NCBI GenBank assembly: GCA_018265615.1
Contig: JABLYX010000004.1
Span: forward strand, 70,330 to 134,329
Reading direction: 5' to 3'
DNA: 64,000 nucleotides
Origin: Lentisphaeria bacterium
Lineage (GTDB): Bacteria > Verrucomicrobiota > Lentisphaeria > Victivallales > Victivallaceae
In this document: positions 8,753 to 17,335 of the stretch, piece after piece
How positions within the stretch are numbered: the first letter of the stretch is position 1
Layout of the letters: every line of letters starts with the position of its first letter
Position numbers and translations under genes: made by a program
Notes under the pieces: generated by a model
The model's input: only the letters and a program-made list of their open reading frames with translations
The model's database searches: none
What the model was told of the DNA's origin: nothing

Positions 8753-9001
8753 TTATTTGGAACGGGCCGCTTCCACCGCGGCCACGGCAATCGCCGCAAG
8801 CTGGGCATCGTCGCCGGAGGCGGCAGCTTTCCTTTTCGCAGGGGCTTTCGGCGGCGGCTCGAGCATCCCCGCGAAAGGCGCCAGCGCCCGCTTCAGGAGG
8901 AACATTGCGACGATCATAATCACGAGAAAGACGTACACCATTCCCATGCCCAGGACCATCAGCTTGACGCCGTCCCACAGCAAATCCATTTCACTTTCCA
9001 T
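8753..9001 (-). CDS. oadG: Oxaloacetate decarboxylase gamma subunit (OadG family)
   Basis: This small 82-residue protein has one transmembrane helix (VKLMVLGMGMVYVFLVIMIVAM-like, residues ~9-32) followed by a charged, Pro/Ala-rich cytoplasmic tail ending in AQLAAIAVAAVEAARSK, as expected for the gamma subunit that bridges the alpha and beta subunits. The start at 9001 is chosen because AAGGA precedes it by eight bases and the TGA of birA ends four bases upstream, implying coupling. A start at 8989 would remove four residues. Position directly ahead of oadA supports the call. Confidence 0.85.
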   Translation of the reverse strand: MESEMDLLWDGVKLMVLGMGMVYVFLVIMIVAMFLLKRALAPFAGMLEPPPKAPAKRKAAASGDDAQLAAIAVAAVEAARSK

Positions 9002-9005
9002 TTGC

Positions 9006-9815
9006 TCATTCCTTGGGTTGTTTGAAATTGCTTGAAAATTCAAGACACTTTTGATTCACATTCCGCCAGTCGATCGACTCCCGGCTGATCTTCACATCTC
9101 CGCACCGGAAAATCGTCGCTGCGCCGTTTTCTTCGAACGACATGCTGCCGTCCTCCAGGATTTCCCGGAAAATTCCCACATGCTTTCCGCCGCGCGGATC
9201 CACCACCGTGAGGGTTTCTCCCACCAGGAGATTCGCTTCATTCCACTCGCGTAAGACGGCTCCGGCGCTTTTTAAATAGATAATATAGTATCGAATCAGC
9301 TGTTCCGCCAGTTTTTTTGAGAAAAAATCGAGATTAAATTTCTGCCCGGTCTCTGCAAGAAGCGAGGTTGCGGGCTGGTCGATCGCCGCAATGGTTTCCG
9401 GCGGCAGGTTCACATTTATGCCGATTCCGGAGACGACGGCGGTGATCCGGCCCTGCTCGATGCGGGCGCTTTCGCTGAGGATCCCGGCGAGTTTGCGGTC
9501 CTCCACATAGATGTCGTTCGGCCATTTCAGGTAGGCCGGCATTCCCGGCGTCAGCTCGCGCAGCAGCGCAAGCGCCGCGACGCCGAGCAGGCAGCCCGCG
9601 TGGAAGCCGTCTTCGAGCTGTTTGAAAAGGATGCTTCCCGTGAAATTCACGCCGGGCGGAGAGAGCCAGGCGCGTCCGCGCCTGCCGCGCCCCGCCGTCT
9701 GGCGCCGGGCGACGACCAGGGTTCCATCCGGCAGTCCGTCGAAATGTTCACGGGCATAGGTGTTGGTGGAATCGACTTCATCGAGAATCAGCAGATCGGG
9801 TACGGGGCAGCGCAT
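9006..9815 (-). CDS. birA: Biotin--protein ligase (monofunctional BirA)
   Basis: The 269-residue protein is the catalytic biotin ligase without the DNA-binding domain of E. coli BirA. Seen motifs are LDEVDSTNTYA near the start, the adenylate-binding loop TAGRGRRGRAW, and LKWPNDIYVEDRKLAGIL, followed by a small C-terminal SH3-like domain. The start at 9815 is preceded by AAAGG. The ORF extends 25 codons further upstream, but that part lacks similarity to the family. It lies immediately before oadG-oadA-oadB, whose alpha subunit needs biotin on Lys575, so the operon encodes both enzyme and modifier. Confidence 0.9.
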   Translation of the reverse strand: MRCPVPDLLILDEVDSTNTYAREHFDGLPDGTLVVARRQTAGRGRRGRAWLSPPGVNFTGSILFKQLEDGFHAGCLLGVAALALLRELTPGMPAYLKWPNDIYVEDRKLAGILSESARIEQGRITAVVSGIGINVNLPPETIAAIDQPATSLLAETGQKFNLDFFSKKLAEQLIRYYIIYLKSAGAVLREWNEANLLVGETLTVVDPRGGKHVGIFREILEDGSMSFEENGAATIFRCGDVKISRESIDWRNVNQKCLEFSSNFKQPKE

Positions 9816-9849
9816 AAAAACCTTTCCGAAACATGCGTATATATGACGA

Positions 9850-9887
9850 ATCCGGCATCCGGTCCTTTCTGAAGGACCGTGCCGGAT
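9850..9887 (-). other. Intergenic inverted repeat between permease and birA
   Basis: ATCCGGCA-T-CCGGTCCTT pairs with AAGGACCG-TGCCGGAT around a 4-nt loop. No T-run follows on the minus strand, so it may be an mRNA stability element or an intrinsic pause rather than a full terminator. Confidence 0.5.
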
Positions 9888-9912
9888 CACTGAATTCCTT
9901 TGCGGAAACCGG

Positions 9913-10878
9913 TTACACGCGGCCGTCGCCGTCGCCGGCGATCTCCTTGTTCTGGAAAATCGCGACCGCCCACATCGAGCAGATCGTCACATAGAGGACG
10001 ATATAAAAGGCGCTGTCCACGACATAGCTGAACGGGATCGGGCGGTTTACCGCCACTGCGTCCGCCAGCCAGAAAAACTGCCAGTTCGGCAGTATGGCGT
10101 AGCAGAATGCGAAAATCGCGTTGAGGAACTCGGAATCCGTCTCCCGCTGGAACAGGTAGCTCGAAACCAGCCCGAGGAAGAATACGATCGTGCAGATCGA
10201 CAGGTTCGCGACCACGTCGAGCCGGGTGGCGAACACCACGGAAATCGTCGACATGGCGACGACCGCGAAGTTCAGCAGCACCAGCGCGCAGCAGAGGTCG
10301 GAGAGCGAAATGGTCGGACGCTCCTGGCTCAGGATGCAGTAAAGCGCAAGAAGCGGGATCAGCAGCGTCGCCGCATAGGTCGCAATTTCCGGGAATGAAC
10401 TGCCGCGCCAGAAGTTGAAGATCATTCCAACTGCGCAGACCGCGGCCAGCAGCCCGAAGTAGGTGAAGAATATGGCCATGTCGAACCGGAACTGGTCGGT
10501 GGCGATGTAGACGGAAATAATCGTCGCGAGGTTGCAGAGCAGCGTGAAAAGTGTGACCGCGATGCCGATTCCGGTGATTTTTCCGAGGATGAAGGTCCAC
10601 CGGTAGACCGGCTTCGACAGCAGCAGCAGCACGGTTCCGTTGCGCATTTCCCGCGTGACGGTGTGCGAGGCACAGAGTACGGCGATGATGAGCCCGAAGA
10701 TCAACCCGGTCGCCATGGAGCTGTCGACCACGAGCTTCAGCTGCTCAGAGAAAACGAACAGCGCCGCCGACGGGTAGCAGCCGATCAGGATGAGCCCTGC
10801 GAGGAGCATCAGGAAATAGATCGGCTCTCTGACCGACTCCTTGAACGTGTTGATCGTTATCTTGAAGTAGTTGAACAT
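9913..10878 (-). CDS. ABC-2 type transporter permease
   Basis: The 321-residue integral membrane protein has about six predicted helices and the ABC-2/NosY-like opening FKITINTFKESVREPIYFLMLL, followed by 'TVTREMRNGTVLLLLSKPV', a phrase typical of ABC exporter permeases in which a short amphipathic loop follows the second helix. It would form the membrane half of an exporter or lipid/drug transporter; no ATPase gene is adjacent, so the partner must be elsewhere. It follows the secreted protein gene by 10 bp and precedes birA. The cargo is unknown. Confidence 0.8.
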   Translation of the reverse strand: MFNYFKITINTFKESVREPIYFLMLLAGLILIGCYPSAALFVFSEQLKLVVDSSMATGLIFGLIIAVLCASHTVTREMRNGTVLLLLSKPVYRWTFILGKITGIGIAVTLFTLLCNLATIISVYIATDQFRFDMAIFFTYFGLLAAVCAVGMIFNFWRGSSFPEIATYAATLLIPLLALYCILSQERPTISLSDLCCALVLLNFAVVAMSTISVVFATRLDVVANLSICTIVFFLGLVSSYLFQRETDSEFLNAIFAFCYAILPNWQFFWLADAVAVNRPIPFSYVVDSAFYIVLYVTICSMWAVAIFQNKEIAGDGDGRV

Positions 10879-10888
10879 GCGAGTGATC

Positions 10889-11518
10889 CTACTCCGCCGT
10901 TTCGGCGGCCGCTTCCTCCACGATGACGTCCTCCACGACCTGCGGCTCGTCGGCCGGGGCCGCCTGCTGCGGCTCAGGCTGCTGCTGATGGGTGCGCGGG
11001 GTCGGGCGGAGGAATTTGCCTTTGCTCGTCAACTCCTCGCGCAGACGCTTATAGTTGTCGCCGAGGTGGCTGAGGCTCAGGAGATAGGTTGTCTCTTCCG
11101 CGATGCGGTTCCAGTCGTCGCCCTCGATCCGCACGATCGGAATGGAGCGGTCGAGAAGCTTCAGGAACTTCGGTTGGACATAACGTTCATCGCCGAGGAC
11201 GACGATCCGCTGCGGATTCAGGAACTCGACGAACTGCTTGAGTTTCTGTTCGGAAATTTCGCGGGCGGGGCCTTTGGCCTGCACGAAGATGATTTTCTGT
11301 ATTTTGCTTTCCGGCGTGGGCAGCAGCAGGTAGGGCTGGCGGCTTTCGTTCAGGATCAGCTCGGCCAGCAGCCGCGGGCTCTTGTAGTTCCCCGCGATCA
11401 CGAGGGTGACGACATCGCGTTTCGGGCCATTGGCGATCCAGGGCGCGGCGAATACGCCGGCCGCCGTGCACAGCGCCAGAAGAATAAGACCGGATTTGAA
11501 GACCTTGGATATGCTCAT
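10889..11518 (-). CDS. Secreted protein of unknown function
   Basis: The protein has 209 residues and starts with a clear signal peptide (SKVFKSGLILLALCTAAGVF). The mature part is alpha/beta (VVTLVIAGNYKSPRLLAELI, QKIIFVQAKGP, QRIVVLGDERYV) and resembles a Rossmann-like domain, then a Gln/Glu/Ala/Pro-rich tail. I do not recognise the family. It is the first gene of the minus-strand group with the ABC-2 permease 10 bp downstream, so a shared envelope task is plausible. A promoter candidate lies about 70 bp upstream. Confidence 0.7.
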   Translation of the reverse strand: MSISKVFKSGLILLALCTAAGVFAAPWIANGPKRDVVTLVIAGNYKSPRLLAELILNESRQPYLLLPTPESKIQKIIFVQAKGPAREISEQKLKQFVEFLNPQRIVVLGDERYVQPKFLKLLDRSIPIVRIEGDDWNRIAEETTYLLSLSHLGDNYKRLREELTSKGKFLRPTPRTHQQQPEPQQAAPADEPQVVEDVIVEEAAAETAE

Positions 11519-11825
11519 TGCGAAATCTCCCGTTGCCTGTCAATATATGACCGTGTGTTCCGTAAAAACTCCTGCGGTTTGGGATAAAATATAACAGGAT
11601 TTGACGTACAAGCAAATAAAAAATGCGCCGATCTTCAAAAAAAAACGTTATTTTACTTGAAGATTCCGAAAAAAACGGCATTTTAAATGGTATGGAAGTC
11701 GTTTCGGGGCGTCTCTGAAAAAGCCGCTCCAGCCGGATTCCTGCGTATGTTTTTCCAGGAGAGGCGTTTTGGGCGACAGGAACGCCAATGTGTTCGTTGA
11801 TTTTCAGCAAGAGCCGTAAATTCAG
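11519..11825. other. Divergent intergenic region
   Basis: This AT-rich gap separates two divergent groups. It holds the minus-strand promoter candidate, an imperfect inverted repeat ATCTTCAA/TTGAAGAT around 11632-11667, and two A-rich direct repeats of the form AAAAAACG-N2-ATTTTA. No good plus-strand promoter or small gene was seen. Confidence 0.5.
11588..11615 (-). promoter_or_regulatory. Promoter candidate for the secreted protein-permease-birA-oad group
   Basis: On the minus strand TTGCTT (11615-11610) is separated by 16 bp from TATATT (11593-11588). It lies 70 bp before the start at 11518. Confidence 0.5.
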
Positions 11826-12704
11826 ATGATAAAAAAAATATTTCCCGGCGCATCCGGGCGCCCGGCGCGGGCCGCCATATTCATGAGCGGCTCCGGGACC
11901 AATGCCGAGGCGCTGCTGCGTTATTGTGCGGAGCGCCCCGGATGCAGCTTTTCCCCGGCGCTCATCGTCACGGATGCGCCGGAATCGAGTCGCGCCCGTG
12001 TGCTTTCCGCCGAGTGGGGGATCCCGCTTGTCGAACATGACATCCGGGCGTTTTATGCTGCCCGCGGAGAGTCCGCGATCTCGCTCGTGTCGGAACGGCG
12101 GCGCGCGATCCGCGCCGAATGGACCGACATGCTGCGCGAGCTGCTGGTCCCCCGGGAGATCGATTTCGGAGTGCTGGCCGGCTTTGTCCCGCTCTGCAAC
12201 ATCACGGCGGATCTGCCGTGCCTCAATGTCCATCCCGGCGATCTGACGATTGAGGCCGGGGGGCGGCGCATCCTGGCCGGTCTGCACTTCCGCCCTGTGG
12301 AAACCGCCATCCTCGCCGGCCATGCGTCGCTGCGCAGCAGCGTGATTCTCGCCCAACCGTTCAAGGGGGGCGGGGAGGCGGAAATGGATTCCGGGCCGGT
12401 GCTCGGCGTGTCGCGGCCGATGCCGGTCGAGCTCTGCGGGGAGTCGGTCTCTTCGCTGTCTGCCGTCCGGGCCGCGCGCACCCACGGCCCCTGCCGCGAC
12501 AGGCTGCGCGAGGTGGCGGCTTTCAACCTCGAAAAGCTGAAGGCCGCGGGCGATCATGTCGTGCTTCCGCGCACCGTTGACGATTTCGCCGGCGGCAGGT
12601 TCGGCACCGACGGGGCGGGGCGGCTCTATTTCAGGAACGGCGACGCATGGGTTCCGTGCCGGACGGTTGAATACGGCACGGACGAAAGGAGCGTCCTGCA
12701 ATGA
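11826..12704 (+). CDS. PurN-like formyltransferase domain protein
   Basis: The N-terminal part matches the 10-formyl-tetrahydrofolate-dependent formyltransferase fold: AAIFMSGSGTNAEALL (phosphate loop), then LNVHPGDL and MDSGPVL. These supply the expected catalytic Asn (134), His (136) and Asp (188). At 292 residues it is about 90 longer than glycinamide ribonucleotide transformylase, with an insertion near residues 75-100 and a longer C-terminus, so the substrate may differ from GAR. The ribosome binding site is weak. Its stop overlaps the next start (ATGA), tying it to the envelope-type operon downstream, an unusual partner for purine synthesis. I therefore leave the gene unnamed. Confidence 0.75.
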   Translation: MIKKIFPGASGRPARAAIFMSGSGTNAEALLRYCAERPGCSFSPALIVTDAPESSRARVLSAEWGIPLVEHDIRAFYAARGESAISLVSERRRAIRAEWTDMLRELLVPREIDFGVLAGFVPLCNITADLPCLNVHPGDLTIEAGGRRILAGLHFRPVETAILAGHASLRSSVILAQPFKGGGEAEMDSGPVLGVSRPMPVELCGESVSSLSAVRAARTHGPCRDRLREVAAFNLEKLKAAGDHVVLPRTVDDFAGGRFGTDGAGRLYFRNGDAWVPCRTVEYGTDERSVLQ

Positions 12705-15700
12705 GTACCGGCCGGAAAAAATTTAAAGTTCCCGTCGGATTTTTCCTGATCCTGGTGCTGTTTTTCGCGGCAGCTGCTGCGGCGGGGTACTGGTATCTCC
12801 GCCGTTCGCCGGTCCGCGCGGTGGAACTGGTGATCGGCTCCGTGAAGGGTCTTGAAGCCGAAACCGTGGAGGAGAGCGCACCGGGGCGGCTTCTTGTGAA
12901 GCGGCTTTCCTACCATAGCGGCGGGCGGCTGGTCGCGGGGTGTGACTCCGCTGAGATCGAACTGGACCCGTCCGGGATTCCATCCGGCGTCCGGATCCGC
13001 GGCGCCGAGATCGGGCAGTGGGATTCACTGCTGCCGCTGCTGGCCGGTTCGACGGTCACGAAGACGCTTCCCCTCCGACTGTCGGTGGACGGCGTTTTCC
13101 GGGGGGCGCCGGAGGAGCGGAATTTTCCCTTCACGCTCAATTGGAAACCGGGGAAAGAAGGCAGGACGGAGGTCATATTCTCCATGCCGGACCCCGGAGT
13201 TGAGGCATCCGGCCGGTTCAATCCCGTCGCCCGGACCGCGGACCTGAAATTTACCGGGCGCGTCACGCCGGAGCTGCTGGCGCTTTTCGGCAGCCGGATT
13301 CCGACGGAGCTGCTGCTCTCCGGCTCCGTCGAGGCGGAAGGCGAGCTTCGTCTCGACCTGAAAGGGACGGAGCCGGTCAAACTGTTCACCGGCGAGCTGC
13401 GGTTCACGGAGAGCACCGCGATTTCCGGCGGTATCTGGGCGCTTTCTCCCGGGGCGCGCGCCGAGTTCCGTTGGAACGGTGCCGGCGATTCCTGGGAGGT
13501 CATTCTGCCGGAGACGACACTGACGCGGCCGTTGGAACTGCCGCTGGGGGCCCTGACCTTTTCCGGCCGGGAGAATGATCCCGAGATCCGTTTTTCCATC
13601 GTGAACACGCCTCCCGTCGGCGAGCTGGCCGGCGTGATGCGCATCGACGGCCAGTATAACCGTGTGAACGGCAACTGGATGTTCCGGCAGTCGGAGAGCT
13701 CCGACCGGGCGGTGCGCTGGAGCGGTGAGCTGCCGCTCGGGAATTTCAGCTGCATCTGGCGTTCCCCGAAGATCTCCGGCGGCGGAACCCGGTCCCGCGG
13801 CAGCATCGATTTTTCACTGGGCTTTGAGGCGTTGAAGTACCGGGCCCCCGGCAACCCGCAGGAGCTTGCGGCGCTGCCGGGGACGCTCTCCGGCAGCTGG
13901 AACTTCGACTATGACAATGCGGAAGCCACAAGCTTTGAGCTGGCCGGCCTGCTCCGGAGCAGCAAGCTTGACTGGGCGAATCCGGAGAGCGCCTGGAGCG
14001 CCTCCTCCGCGCTGGCGTCGTTCCGCTTTTCCCGCCAGGCCGGGGAGACCTCCGCGCTTCTGGTGCTGGAGCCCGAGCTGGCGGGCGTGAATCTTTACGG
14101 CGGCGGCGTTCCGAAGCTGAAGCTTGAAGGTTTTTCCGGAAAGTTCACGGCGATGATCGACCCGGCGGCGCAGGAACAGTCGCCGTTGCGGGTTGAAGGA
14201 GCGGTTGAGGTTCGGCGGGTCAATCCGGTCCGCTCCATGTTCGGAGCGGGGGAGCTGAAGGACCTGCGTCTCTCCGGATACGCGGAGCTCTCTTCCGGCT
14301 GGATGGTGCTCGGCCTGCAGGCATCCGGCGGCGCGGAGAACGCGCTCTTCCGGTACCCCGAATGTGAAATCGCCGCCGCGTTTCCGGCGTTCAGTTTGAA
14401 GTTCGACCGCAACTCGATCCGGCCGGGCGACAATTTCGTCGGCCGGATGGACTCCCGGCGCATGACGCTTTCGGCGCTCGGCGGGACGCTCGCCGTGCCG
14501 AAAGCGCAGGCAGTGTGGAGCGGCGAACTGCGCGAGAGCGGACTGCTCCCCGACCGGTGGCGCGTGACGCTCGACATGCCGGCCGGGACCATCGAGAACC
14601 GTGATCTGACCGGCACGTTCCGCGTGTTCCGCTGCGAGGCCGGCTTCGAACGGTCGCAGGTTTCCGGTTTCAAAGCCGTTCTGGACGAATTGGAGGCGCG
14701 GTTCGGCAACGCTCCGGCCTTCCGGCTGCTGCGCGCCAAAAAGCAGACATTGGCGTTTGAGCGCGGGGAAAGCGGAGCGTCCGGCGGAGCCTATATGCTC
14801 TCCGGCGGGTCGGTTTTCGAGCGGGAGATGGGTGGCGGGGAGATTGCAATCGACCTGCCGCTGCAGTGGGGGGAGCATGGCGCGCAGGGCAGCGGAACGT
14901 TCCGGGCGGGCGAGATCGCGCTGCCGGGCAATGTGCTCCGGGAAGCGTCCGGCAGAGTCCGGCTCGACGACGGCCGTTTCAAATTCGACGGAACTGCCGC
15001 GTCGGCGTTCTGGAAAGGGGATGCGCTGCGCTTCGCCGGCGACTTTTCGTGGGACCGCGAGTGGGAGTTCTCGGGAGAATATGAACTTAAACCGGTTGTG
15101 CTGGAAAAGCCGCTGGCCCTGGATGCCGTCCTTCCCGCCGCTTCCGGAATGACTTTCAGCGGCGGCCTCTCGGGCCATGGCGCATTCGGCTTTTATCCGG
15201 CGCGGACCGACTGGAGCTGTGAATTGAGTGCGGCGGACGGCGCACTCAAGAACAATGAGCTTGAAGTCAGGAAGCTTTACGGCACGCTCCGGCTTCCCGG
15301 TTCGGGAGCCGGGAACCGGAATCCGGGCGGCGAGCTCCGGTTCGGAGAAATCACAGCGGACACGGTTTCGCTGCGGAACGGGGCGCTGGCCTTCCGGCTG
15401 CTGCGGCCCGACGAGTGCGATATCCTGAGCGCTTCCGGCAGCATCTGGGGCGGCCGGGCCCGCCTCTCCGCGCCGTTCACTCTGCGGACGGGAATGGATA
15501 CCGTCGAGGTCGGAGTCGTGATCCGCGGCCTCGAATGGAGCGGTCTGCTCAGGGAGTTCGGGCTCGGTTCCGGACTGATCGACGGCCGGGCCGACGGCAT
15601 GCTCTTCTGGCGCCTTCACGCGGACGGCCGCAAGCCGGAGCTCGCTTCGGCCGAGCTGACCTCCGTGGGCAGCGAGCAACTGAAGCTCGAGGCGCTTGAG

Positions 15701-15994
15701 CCGTTCGTGCTCGCTTCGGAGAGCTCGGCGGCCCGGCAGCGCATCTATCTGGATCTGCTGCGCGATTTCAACTGCCGTGCCCTCCGGCTGCGTTTTGAGG
15801 AGGAACCCGCGGGCAGCACCCTTTTGAGTTTATCGGCGGCAGGGCGCCCGGCCGGTCCGATCAAGGTACGTGATGAGAATTATCGGCGGCTGATCCGTTC
15901 CGTGGATCCGGCTGCGTTCGGACTCGACGGTGAGATCGAGATCTCCGTCAATTACCGGATCCCGGCGAAGCGGGAAAAGAAGGAGAAAAAGTGA
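12701..15994 (+). CDS. Large AsmA/YdbH-like envelope protein
   Basis: The 1097-residue protein has one N-terminal membrane anchor (residues ~10-28, VGFFLILVLFFAAAAAAGYW) and then about 1050 residues of repetitive, amphipathic beta-strand sequence, the architecture of the AsmA/TamB/YdbH group. The C-terminal segment (LRLRFEEEPAGSTLLSLSAAG, then IDPAAFGLDGEIEISVNYRI-like) fits the YdbH-type ending. Known relatives bridge the periplasm and carry phospholipids toward the outer membrane, and that role is inferred here. It overlaps its neighbours at both ends (ATGA, GTGA), so it is translated together with the formyltransferase and the DUF58 protein. Confidence 0.7.
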   Translation: MSTGRKKFKVPVGFFLILVLFFAAAAAAGYWYLRRSPVRAVELVIGSVKGLEAETVEESAPGRLLVKRLSYHSGGRLVAGCDSAEIELDPSGIPSGVRIRGAEIGQWDSLLPLLAGSTVTKTLPLRLSVDGVFRGAPEERNFPFTLNWKPGKEGRTEVIFSMPDPGVEASGRFNPVARTADLKFTGRVTPELLALFGSRIPTELLLSGSVEAEGELRLDLKGTEPVKLFTGELRFTESTAISGGIWALSPGARAEFRWNGAGDSWEVILPETTLTRPLELPLGALTFSGRENDPEIRFSIVNTPPVGELAGVMRIDGQYNRVNGNWMFRQSESSDRAVRWSGELPLGNFSCIWRSPKISGGGTRSRGSIDFSLGFEALKYRAPGNPQELAALPGTLSGSWNFDYDNAEATSFELAGLLRSSKLDWANPESAWSASSALASFRFSRQAGETSALLVLEPELAGVNLYGGGVPKLKLEGFSGKFTAMIDPAAQEQSPLRVEGAVEVRRVNPVRSMFGAGELKDLRLSGYAELSSGWMVLGLQASGGAENALFRYPECEIAAAFPAFSLKFDRNSIRPGDNFVGRMDSRRMTLSALGGTLAVPKAQAVWSGELRESGLLPDRWRVTLDMPAGTIENRDLTGTFRVFRCEAGFERSQVSGFKAVLDELEARFGNAPAFRLLRAKKQTLAFERGESGASGGAYMLSGGSVFEREMGGGEIAIDLPLQWGEHGAQGSGTFRAGEIALPGNVLREASGRVRLDDGRFKFDGTAASAFWKGDALRFAGDFSWDREWEFSGEYELKPVVLEKPLALDAVLPAASGMTFSGGLSGHGAFGFYPARTDWSCELSAADGALKNNELEVRKLYGTLRLPGSGAGNRNPGGELRFGEITADTVSLRNGALAFRLLRPDECDILSASGSIWGGRARLSAPFTLRTGMDTVEVGVVIRGLEWSGLLREFGLGSGLIDGRADGMLFWRLHADGRKPELASAELTSVGSEQLKLEALEPFVLASESSAARQRIYLDLLRDFNCRALRLRFEEEPAGSTLLSLSAAGRPAGPIKVRDENYRRLIRSVDPAAFGLDGEIEISVNYRIPAKREKKEKK

Positions 15995-17334
15995 ATTTTG
16001 ATTACGATGCATATATCCAGCGCAAGCTGAGCCGTTTCCTCGACGGGCCGGAGACATTCCAGTTCAACGCCCTGCGCAACGGGACCCACCGGAAGTACCG
16101 TTCGAGCACGCTCGCGCTGTTCGCGTGGATCGTCGGGCTCGCGCGCCTTTTTCTGTCTCCGATCGGATTTTATCTGGCGCCCGTGGCGGTCATGCTGGTC
16201 GCTTACGCTTCAGTGGCGATGGATGCGCCGATGCGGGTCATGGTCCTGATCTTCCTGGCCGTGTTCCTCGTGGAACTGATCCTCGGTTTCTGGTACCGGC
16301 CCCGCATCGACATCATCCGGCTGATGCCGGACCGGGTGCGGGCGAAGTCGCAGTTCAAGGTTCACTTCGTGCTGCATAACCGCCGCCGTTTTCCGGCCTG
16401 GGACATCTGGGCCGATCCGTTCAATTATGCACCGGGGCTCGTGATTGAGCAGCATGCCGCCATGGCGGAGCTGCCGGCGAAGGCCGATGTCAAACTCGAA
16501 AGCCGTGTTTTCGCGAAACGGCGCGGACGTTATCTGGTTTATACGGCGCGGGTCGAATCGCGCTTTCCGTTCAATCTTGTCAAGTGGAGCTGCCGCTGGC
16601 GGAAGGATGCCCGGCTGCTCTCCGTCTATCCGGCTTTCACCACGTTGACGAAATTCACGCTGCCGCTCGGGGCACGGAACCAGTCAGAGGGCATGGCGCG
16701 CTACTCGAAGATCGGCGAGTCGATGGAGCTTATGGGGGTTCGCGACTACCGCGACGGCGACGATATCCGCCGGATCGACTGGCCCGGAACCGCCCGGCTC
16801 GGCTCCTTCGTGGTGAAAGAGTTCGAAGAGGATGAACTCAAGCGCATCGCACTCATCACCGATACCCATGTGCCGCCGCCGCGTCTCTGGAAAAAGCTCC
16901 GCCGGGCGCCGAAGGAGTCGGAGGAACTCGAGGCCGCCCTGGAGCTCACAGCAGCTCTGGCGGAATACTTTTCCCGCGGGGAGGCGGCGGTCGAGCTGTT
17001 CGCGGTCGGGCCGGAGGTCCATCACCTCGAAACCGGGCGTGGAACCACGAGCTTCGATGCGGTGTGCGACATCCTGAGCGGGATCGAACCCTCTCAGGAG
17101 CCCGCGCTGGCGCAGCTTGAGCCGGATGTGTTCCGGGATCTTTCGGAAGTCGGCGGCGCCGTGGTCATTCTGATCGGAGATGACGACGACCGCCGGAAAT
17201 TCGTCGAACGGCTGCGTGAGAGCGGTATTTCGCTGCGTGTGTTTCTGATCTCCGACGAGCCGTCGGATCTGCCGCCGGACTGGTTTGCGCTTTCCCCGAA
17301 GGCGATCCGTACCGGCATGGTGAGGGAGCTGTAA
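15991..17334 (+). CDS. DUF58 domain protein with N-terminal membrane segments
   Basis: The 447-residue protein starts at a GTG that overlaps the upstream stop, with AAGGAG correctly placed. Two membrane helices lie at about residues 40-95. The DUF58 core follows, including the family motif region SMELMGVRDYRDGDDIRRID and the von Willebrand A-like strand ELKRIALITDTHV. DUF58 proteins occur beside MoxR ATPases and transglutaminases and are thought to take part in complex assembly or envelope stress. No MoxR gene is next to it here, but the transglutaminase partner follows at once. Confidence 0.85.
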   Translation: MNFDYDAYIQRKLSRFLDGPETFQFNALRNGTHRKYRSSTLALFAWIVGLARLFLSPIGFYLAPVAVMLVAYASVAMDAPMRVMVLIFLAVFLVELILGFWYRPRIDIIRLMPDRVRAKSQFKVHFVLHNRRRFPAWDIWADPFNYAPGLVIEQHAAMAELPAKADVKLESRVFAKRRGRYLVYTARVESRFPFNLVKWSCRWRKDARLLSVYPAFTTLTKFTLPLGARNQSEGMARYSKIGESMELMGVRDYRDGDDIRRIDWPGTARLGSFVVKEFEEDELKRIALITDTHVPPPRLWKKLRRAPKESEELEAALELTAALAEYFSRGEAAVELFAVGPEVHHLETGRGTTSFDAVCDILSGIEPSQEPALAQLEPDVFRDLSEVGGAVVILIGDDDDRRKFVERLRESGISLRVFLISDEPSDLPPDWFALSPKAIRTGMVREL

Positions 17335-17335
17335 C

